DNA of 64,000 nucleotides. Origin: Lonicera japonica. Its lineage: Eukaryota; Streptophyta; Magnoliopsida; Dipsacales; Caprifoliaceae. The position numbers were made by a program, and so were the translations under genes. The notes under the pieces were generated by a model that saw nothing but the letters and a program-made list of their open reading frames with translations, made no database searches and was not told where the DNA came from. The stretch spans positions 31,050,969 to 31,114,968 of the forward strand of contig CM038468.1 of NCBI GenBank assembly GCA_021464415.1, read 5' to 3'. Below are positions 56,092 to 64,000 of the stretch, piece after piece. Numbering within the stretch: the first letter of the stretch is position 1; every line of letters begins with the position of its first letter.

Positions 56092-56757
56092 CCTATCTCG
56101 TATTTGGTGACTTGGAGCTATATAGAACATGATAACATAATCCATGTTATCACACGTTTGGTGCAAGGTTGGATAGGATATCATGCTAGATTAATTTATT
56201 TCGCTTAAGCGTTTTATCCCACAACCAGATTATCCTATCCCGTCTAAAAGGTAGTATTATTTCATCCTATCCTTGTGGACTAACAAAAAATCCCAAAAAA
56301 TAAGCTACTAGAATTAACGTGTCAGGTTGCCAAAAAGCACATATGCATATATAAGACATTATTTTTATAATTGTTCACAACACACAATGAAAGATGAGTA
56401 AGGGGAAAAACAAATGTCTAATGGAGATCTTCTTTCAACCATATATATCTAGCTAGCTAAAGAAGTATTACCATTTTTTCAAACAAAAAACACATTACCA
56501 CTAATAAAATCGAAACATTACAACCGAAATGAAAGATTATTATTTCTAAACAATTACTATAGACCTTAGAAAGCTGGCCTAGAGAGAAATACCACAAAAC
56601 AGGGTTTGGAAAACCCAAACCCGGTGCAAACAAAATAAGTCCAAAGAAAAAAGAAACAAATTGAAAAATAAGCTAGAGAAGCTTAGTTTACAGAAAGACT
56701 GCTTTAGAAAGCTTATTGAAGTCGTACAGACATTGACCATTATCAGCAGGAACTAAA
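56092..56757. other. Intergenic DNA with a possible MITE
   Basis: About 56110-56270 contains GGTTGGATAGGATATCATG and the near-inverse GATTATCCTATCCC, and a paired TGATAACATAATCCATGTTATCA, suggesting a small inverted-repeat element. Boundaries and target duplication were not resolved. The rest up to the gene end at 56758 is AT-rich and non-coding. Confidence 0.3.
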
Positions 56758-59700
56758 TTAGAATTTAAATAGTGAAAGCATGTTCCATTTTTTCTCCCGT
56801 TTCTCTTTGCTACCCTCAACATAATTTGGTTTTATAAGCAAAGTTACTTTTATTTTGTCAACATTTTTCCCGCACGAATGACACTTCTTGTTAAGAGCAC
56901 ATGCTTCATGTATGAGGGCATCCTTGCACCCGCATTTAGTCTGCAATATAGTTGCTTGGATGCTTAACTTGTTGAAACAAAAATTACAAACAGCTAATTC
57001 TTCTGGAATCTCCCAGTCATCTTCGCGTGGAACTAGAGTGCCACAAAATGTATTACAGGAAAAAATTAATGAGTAAAATAATCATATAACAGGATGGACA
57101 TAGAATTACAGAGCCAAACAAAGGTTCCTCTCAAAATTAAATTTTTAGGTAAGGACCCCTTATATTTTTATTTAATATAAGGACAGTCATTTTTGTTTAT
57201 CTAAAATAGATATTTTTTATCATTTATTTTATTAAAAAAAATATATTTATATAACCATTGCCGGCGGAGCCAGCAGCCACGCCTCACAAGCAGTAGATCA
57301 AAACATCAATTTTTTACATTCCCATTTTGAATTCATAAATTTTTTTTCTTCCCTTTTTCAGCAAAAAATATATTAATTGATATTGATACACATTTGGACA
57401 AATATTATTTTTTGTCGTGATCAATAGTTGATGGTGTATAAATTAATCTTTTTGTTGTAATAGTTGGTATATTGATAAGTTTCAAAACGATAACATGAGT
57501 TTTAGTTTTGAACATTCTAAAATAAAATATTATGATTCTTAATTTGGGAAGAATGGAATAGAAGTTTGGCAAGAAAGCCTTAATAAAACTTACATGAAAT
57601 TAAATGTGATTTGAAAATATAACATTGACCTTTAAAGTGAAAAAAACTAGTCTAGATTTTTCTGAAAAGCATTGTTAATTATGGTTTGAGGAAACTTAAC
57701 ATAGCTAAATTAAGTCAAGCAAACTGTGAGAAATCTGTTCTAGTTAAATGCAACAAGAAAAATGGGGAAGAAATTATTACGTGATGAGAATATATGCTAA
57801 ATACCATTATTATCTGTTGAAACGACGGGTCTCACTATAAAGTAATTTCCTATTGGGATGACCAACTGTTCATCTTTAGTTATTCCCTGGATGGAGTCAA
57901 CCAAAACCAAAATAAATTTAGAATTATTAGCAGTAATTTAATTTTGAACCAAGAACACAAAAACAATACTAAACACATATATTTTAACATTTTTTTATGT
58001 TAATTAATATTGGAATATTAAATATAATCTACTGCAAAATTGAAATTTAGAATTAAAGATCATACACAGACCTCATTTTCAACCTGGATCGTCCTATAAA
58101 ACGAAGGCGGCGGACAATCATGCTGAACAGCCTAGCAAAAATTAATATTGGAATATATGATGTTAGAACATATATATTATTTTGACATTTTTTTTCTGTT
58201 AATTAATATTGCAATATCAAATCTAATATACTGGAAAATTGAAACTTAGAATTAATGATAATACATATTACCGGCATTTCATCATGGGTCGTCCTATAAA
58301 ACGAAGGTGGCGGACAACTTGTCTGATCAAGTAGAAAGAAGAAAAGAAGATCAAAATTATTTAGAGTCATTATCTGCGTTATAAAAATATATACAAGCAT
58401 ATATATATGTTGGGAATTAATACATTTTTCATTGTCAGGAATAGACTCAGATCGTTGGGAGGTAATAATTATTTTGAACTTTTGAATGATATAGCAAACC
58501 TAAGATATAGGGATATTAGAAAATGGGGCATGCTAGACAGTTTTTTTTTGTAAAAGAATTAGGGAATAATATATTTGTAAATTAAAGACCTATTTTTTTT
58601 TGCAATGCCTTGATGATGACATGTCTCCCTTTTCTTTATTTAAAAATTGCTCAAATGTTTACTATTCATAATTTTTAGTAGAGTACTATATGTAAATGTT
58701 TAATTTGTAGTGCTTTCAAGATATTTCAAAGATTTACAATACACACCAACTTGTTAAGCAAAACACATATGATGCAAAAATTTCGGTTGGATGTTTCAAT
58801 CGAAATTAGAAAATGTAAGGATGCTTGAACCAAAAATTGAACTTTAGAGACGAGCAAGAGATTCGGGTCATTTTTGCTAATTATCCGGAATTTTTTATGA
58901 TTTATTTTTTGCAAAATTAAGTTTACGATCCATATCTTTTAAGAGATTACATGTTTCTGGTTGTTTTGACAGTCCTTGATTTTTAGCATATTACAATGTT
59001 TTGGGGTTTATTTGAATATTGTTTTTTATTTTTTGGATCGGTTATCTAATTAATTTCTATAGACAAATTTTTTTGGTAGCTCATTATCACAAAATGTAGC
59101 AAATCCCTCTACCGTGGACTCAAGAGTAGATATGTTAATTAGTACTTTGTTTATCCATGTTGCTGCTTTTACGATTATCGAAGATGTCTCTTAAGCCTGG
59201 AGCGTGAATTCAAACAATACAATATATTATTCAAATATAATTTTCAATTGTAACAATATAAATGCATTTTTGTTTTTGGCGGTGCAAACTTAATATGCAA
59301 TGAAAATATTTATTTATTTTACTTTGGTTTACCCTATTTGTCAATTAATTGATTGCAGATTTCACTTTACATGTTTTTCTGGGCTCTAACTAACAAGGGT
59401 ATATCGAGAAACATAAATTGAATTCGTAAGAAAATAAAAATAAAGAAAAAGTAGTTTGGGAAACACAAAAAAATACTTTAAGTAAATATATATCCTTTAG
59501 TTTTGGTCGAACATTTTCAAAGACAAACGTTAACCAGGGAGCATGTGCTAACAAACATTAAAAATAAGGTCCTTATTTTATAAAAACAATATTCTCTAGC
59601 TTTTTTCTCAAAATTTGATCTCAAAGAGAGGGTTTTAACCATTTCAAAAATATAATTAAATATTCCGATCCGGAGTTGAAAATAATTACGTAAGAAAAAA

Positions 59701-61969
59701 GAAGAAGATAGAACTGAAAAAAAAATAAAAAAATAATTATATAAATACCACAAATGGCCCATCAAATTCATTCTCAAGCGCCACTAAAGGCTCTAATGTT
59801 TCATTAAGCGCTGTCTCATTGAATTGCTGCAAGCTTAAGTTCTGAAACAAGTAAAAAAGCCAGTGTTAGTAATCAGAGCTTCATCCTCACGCACACAGAC
59901 AAAAAAAAAATTAAATAAAAATCACTAAACAAATGAATAGGGAAGTGAATAAAAGGAAAAGGAGACCCAATATTGTTAGGCTGTCATTTGAGTAACCTAG
60001 CTTGATGACACTGGTAAGTATTTTTTTTTATCGTTATCTGATTCCAAGCGAAAGCAAGTTTTTAAAAAGAGTTCAAAAGTTCATTAGGGCATCTTGAAGT
60101 AGATTAAACAAGGGTATATATATCAACAAACATAAATTGACTTTGCATATTCTAAAATAATAATTTTGATAATTAAATATCTTTCAACTTTGGTCAAACA
60201 CCCCATTTTAAAACACAATTGGTAATTGGGAAGCATACACTAATTAACATTAAAAAACAAGCCCTTATTTTATAGAAATATTATTCTCTGATATTTTTCT
60301 TAAAATTTGTCCTGGAGGAGGGATATCTAAACCACTTATAGAATATAATTAAATATCAACAAGATAGAAAATGAGAAAGTGAGAAACAACTTATACAAGT
60401 ACCACTATGGGTTCTAATATTTCACCAACAGCCATCTCATTGAATGGCTTCGGGCTTAAGTGAATAGGGAAGAGAAGAAACAGTATTATTGCGAGTCTTC
60501 AAGTCTGCAGGGGCTATTTGATTTTGTTAAGCATAATATTTGTTTACTATCCACATATTCAGATCCATTTTTTTTTTTGTTTTTTTTTTCAGTTCTTTTA
60601 TTATGGGGCAGCCCATCCTAAGGCTTTTATTATGGTAGCCGCTATTTGCACGCTACAAAATACGTAGTAATATTTCATTTTTTTATTTGTCCCATAACTG
60701 GTGAATAAGTGCATATTACTCACTCGATGGCAAGCGAGTATATGCCTACATCTCCTAATGACAAGCAAGGCAGTTTCAATCTTTTACTCGCTTGTCATTG
60801 AACGAATAACACACACTTACTTGCTTGTCATTGGGCGAATGAACAAGTGGAGTGTTTTGAAATGTTTTGTAGTTTGCAAATAGCAGTCACATTTATTATC
60901 TTAACGCCGAAAATGATTATATAGCTTTCTTAATTAATTGTTGTAATAGAAAGGGGGAGGATTATTAAATCAATGTTTTAATGAATTGGTCATGCTAATA
61001 GATGTTTCGGCTTTGGTTTCGTTAATTTTTTTAACTCGTATTTTTTTCGCACCTCTTTAAGTAATAATTGTTTATGTTTGATATCTCTTTGTACGTAATA
61101 GACATTTAATATTTAGACATATATATACACACACATACGGAAAATTCATGCCACGTAGTGGTCTTTAGCAACATTTTTGTTTTCATCACTAAAAAGATCT
61201 ACCCAATATTTTGACAATTAAAATTCATCGCTAAAGGCCAATATGTATACGAACCGGTCTATACCATATAATTTATCTTGGTGTTAGTTAAGCCCTCAAT
61301 TACTTGAAATCTTGACTTAGTATAAAATGAATCAAAATGATACGGTATAATTGAAAAACAAAATTATGCATCGTTGTAGGATTATCGACCATTAATTTCT
61401 TTATACTATAGAATTTTTTTGTTGGTGAGACTCGAGAACCATGCTTAAATTTTATACAATGTTTATTAATAGCAGAACAATCCACTCACGTAATGATACG
61501 TTACAGTTATAACAAGCCGTTTAATAAGTTTTAGAAAGAAAAAAAATTCTCGTAATAAAAAGGGGAAGGTTATTAAATCAATGTTTTATTATCTTAAGGC
61601 CTAAAATGATTATATAAATATATATATTTCAATTGCAATTAGATCAAGATAGGAATGGTCGAAAAAGATCGTCTAGTCTAAATCTTTATTTATTATGTTC
61701 ATAATCAATCTGGATCAAAAAATCGAGTTAGATATGGGCCATAGCCGAACAAGCAGGAACATAATTAATATATAATAAGATTTTGCACGTTAATTATATA
61801 ATAAAAAGAAAATGAAACTATTAAGTTTCGTTTGATAACAAGATGTAAAATGATCGATAATAAAACTTACGGTACTTGTAGAACTGCTATCAGAAAGGGA
61901 GAGTTTATGCATCTCGTCCTCCTCAATCGTCGCATTTTCAATGCAAATTTGTTGATCTTGGTTAGCCAT
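56758..61969 (-). CDS. Spliced gene: ~219-aa protein with C-terminal RINGv-like zinc finger
   Basis: A minus-strand model joins six exons: 61871-61969 (starts MANQDQQICIENATIEEDEM), 59749-59841, 58272-58322, 58072-58131, 57805-57886 and 56758-57032. Every intron begins GT and ends AG. The first four junctions are phase 0 and the fifth leaves one base that pairs exactly with two at the next exon, keeping one open frame to the stop at 56758-56760. The last exon reads CNFCFNKLSIQ, then TKCGCKDALIHEACALNKKC and HSCGKNV. This C-x2-C, C-x-C, H-x2-C, C-x2-C spacing resembles a shortened RING-CH (RINGv) finger of ubiquitin ligases; no membrane segment is seen. The central part carries CPPPSFYRT twice, from duplicated exons. 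The exact function is unknown. Intron 1 is about 2 kb and holds a decayed copy of exon 2. Exon prediction is by eye; transcript data would settle it. Confidence 0.55.
57972..58340 (-). repeat. Tandem duplication that doubled a mini-exon
   Basis: Two ~191-bp units align, each with a short exon (58072-58131 and 58272-58322) sharing TGTCCGCC-CCTTCGTTTTATAGGACGA in blocks, plus intron sequence such as GTTAATTAATATTG-AATAT. Both exons keep acceptor AG, donor GT and frame. Confidence 0.75.
59386..60470 (-). repeat. Duplication of exon 2 and its flanking intron
   Basis: About 59386-59860 and 60108-60470 are related, sharing AACAAGGGTATAT, AAACATAAATTGA, CCTTATTTTATA and TAATTAAATAT blocks. The upstream copy has an exon-like stretch (60399-60461) encoding FNEMAVGEILEPIV, similar to FNETALNETLEPLV in exon 2, but it has lost the AG acceptor at the matching position and has a stop. 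Confidence 0.65.
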
Positions 61970-63299
61970 TTGGATCGATGAAGTGAACAAAGAAGCAACT
62001 AAGCACAAGCAAATTAAAAGAGAAGATTATTGGGCAAGCTGTGCATGAATTATACGATCATGAAATTTATTTATTAGCACTACATTTCTCAACTACCATG
62101 CTTTTGTCCCATTATTAAAATTATTAAAATAAACAGTTGACATAAGATACTGCTGACTTATTAAAATTATTGACAGTCCCGAGATCAAAATATTCCCATA
62201 AAAATATGAGAAGGACAAGTTTTTTCGTATATACTCGCAAGTGGCAACTTAATTTTTCAAACCTTGGGTTTAAAATAAAAATAAAAAATAAAAAAAATCT
62301 TGAACCTTACTCTAATGTCATAATTATATGTAAAGGCTTTCATGCTAACGAGTCCTTGTGTGGTTTCTTACGTTGCACAATTTTACAGTGGCAGAGCCAA
62401 AACTTTAAATTATCCCGAGTAGTGTTAAGAAGAAAATTTATAGGATGAAATTGTATTTATTTGTTGTACAATGGTACATCTTTTTAATACAAACGGTGCA
62501 ATTTTGAACACTATATATGGTTTGAAATGAAGCGGAAGAAGTGAGAAGTGTAGTAATTCCCGTTATTAATAATGGTGCAGTCATATGTAAATGGGTATAA
62601 ATTACAAAAATAGACTCTGGTATATCAAAAAAAATTCAGTTTTATAAAATAACGATGTTGGTGGTGTAATGCTAAAATGATCTAAATTCAACAGTCAATT
62701 TTTATTGACAAAATCCACTTTCTATATCACAAGTGACTTTATTCAGCGGCCACATAGTGGCCAAATCTTTTGTCACTAATGTAGTTTATGATGAAATACA
62801 AAATTTTAGTGATAAATTTTTTTGTCACTATATAATAATTATGTTGTACTGTCTTTAGCTTTATGCGTAAAAAGTTTATTGTAGACCCACATCTAATGTG
62901 GCATGGAGACATTTCTTGAGACAAAAAATGTGAGGAACATGTGAGTCTTGTTCTGGCCACCATCAATGGTTTGTCTCGGTGCATAAATTTTTGGTTCATA
63001 ATTTTTGGTTCATGTTTCGCACGGTCATATAAAATAATTTCATTTTTAAAATAAAGTTAAAATTAGTGTCTTTTTTTTTAAAGAATGTTAAATTATCTCA
63101 CAGAAACCGACGAAAGCTTATTAGTTGATGAAGGTGTTGTAGGAGGAACTTTCGTAGCAAAGGGAAAAACTAGCTAGCATTCCTCCTTTTGTGATGCAAG
63201 TGGACATGCAAGAACTAGTATTGGTTGTTTAGAGCACATCATGTAGAGTACACATTTGTTTTTCGTTTCTTTACTTAAATGGAATTCGATATATCAAAA
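61970..63299. other. AT-rich upstream region of the zinc-finger gene
   Basis: No further gene is supported. An AATAAATAAAT stretch near 62062-62075 could serve as a TATA-like element for the minus-strand gene, about 95-105 bases upstream of its ATG; this is weak. An inverted-repeat-like block with GGCCACATAGTGGCC (62748-62762) lies further out. Confidence 0.35.
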
Positions 63300-64000
63300 T
63301 TTGTATAAAGATAAATATAAGCTTTGATAAATTTATAGTCCATAGACGTCCCACAGAATACTCTCAACTAATTCCCATATCACCAGAGAACGATTGGTAT
63401 AAAACCATCTCATCACAAACACTAGCTTCCTATGGTTCGTCATGCTTCGATGGATACGCTTCCCGTAGTCAACTGACCTATGTAATGCTTGTCATACAAT
63501 CATCTCAACGTAATCACATGAATAAGGATAATAACCACAAGAGATATGATACAGTCAACCATACAAGTAACAAGCATATAAAGATCACAATGTCATATCT
63601 CTTGTATAAAGCCTCAGCTTACATCCCGCGGTCACTAGGCTTAGAGCATCGGTTCCCGAAGGACCCCAAGCTCTAAACTAATCATGTCTCCTCCAAGTCA
63701 GAGAACTGCTCAAGGACTTGGTCTTATCTCGTAATTCATTTGGAGTTGAACCCGCGCAGGATATTTTCCCGGAGACTACGCTCCAAATAGTTAACAAGAA
63801 GACACCCGTACAAGCACGTTCCTCCAAGGACGGAAATACCTTAGGATGTTTCACCTAAGTGTAGGGCTATTACTTCCCGGAACACCGTTCCGTTGATAGA
63901 GCCACACGATCTAATCCGCAAGCCAGGGAAGCTATAAATGCAGGACTACGAAACTCATCCACGAGAAGGCAATATACATCAATATGATAATATAGCAGGC
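63300..64000. other. Less AT-rich unassigned sequence running off the window
   Basis: Base composition is more balanced than upstream, and the stretch looks like non-coding retroelement or LTR sequence. No coding frame, LTR end or primer-binding site could be read. Confidence 0.3.

Overview
The window is AT-rich nuclear DNA from a flowering plant, probably a eudicot. The evidence is intron-bearing genes, a DUF247 gene, and plant-type CACTA, Mutator-like, Helitron-like, L1-type LINE and Ty3/gypsy (Athila, probable Ogre/Tat and Tekay) elements. The species cannot be named from the sequence. No rRNA, CRISPR array, operon or prokaryotic feature is visible.

Layout. 1-69 is the right end of a CACTA transposon. 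70-3640 holds nothing recognisable. 3641-8560 is a Russian-doll locus: a decayed caulimovirid-like (endogenous pararetrovirus) coding fragment is split by a minus-strand solo LTR (5-bp duplication GGAAT), which is split by a non-autonomous CACTA element (3-bp duplication CCG), which contains a solo Athila-type LTR. 8640-11440 has an LTR-like sequence and a dead LINE, both minus strand. 11790-16127 is a large inverted repeat enclosing a Helitron-like copy pair and a Mutator-type element with a 10-bp target duplication. 16131-19419 is a second CACTA element (duplication CCT) carrying splice-bounded pieces of host genes, one resembling a GT92/galactan synthase. 20173-21456 (minus) is an intact DUF247 gene; its 5' leader probably contains a ~2.9-kb intron enlarged by tandem duplication, and a relic of a second DUF247 copy lies downstream. 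24.5-29.9 kb is AT-rich intergenic DNA with duplicated repeats and a long AAT microsatellite. 29.9-30.3 kb is TRIM-like.

30.3-56.1 kb is a nested retrotransposon block. It contains the 3' part and LTR of an Ogre/Tat-like element, next to a minus-strand Tekay-like LTR, next to the 3' end and LTR of an Athila copy (B), then a minus-strand Athila copy (C) split by a nearly complete plus-strand Athila copy (D, 42883-53350). All copies carry stops or lost catalytic residues.

56758-61969 (minus) is best read as a six-exon gene for a ~219-residue protein ending in a compact RINGv-like zinc finger. Two of its exons lie in tandemly duplicated segments. 62.0-64.0 kb is AT-rich, with a possible retroelement edge at the end.

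Only the DUF247 gene and the zinc-finger gene look like working host genes. The rest is a record of repeated insertion, gene capture and decay. All calls come from reading motifs, reading frames, splice sites and repeat boundaries by eye; no database search was run.
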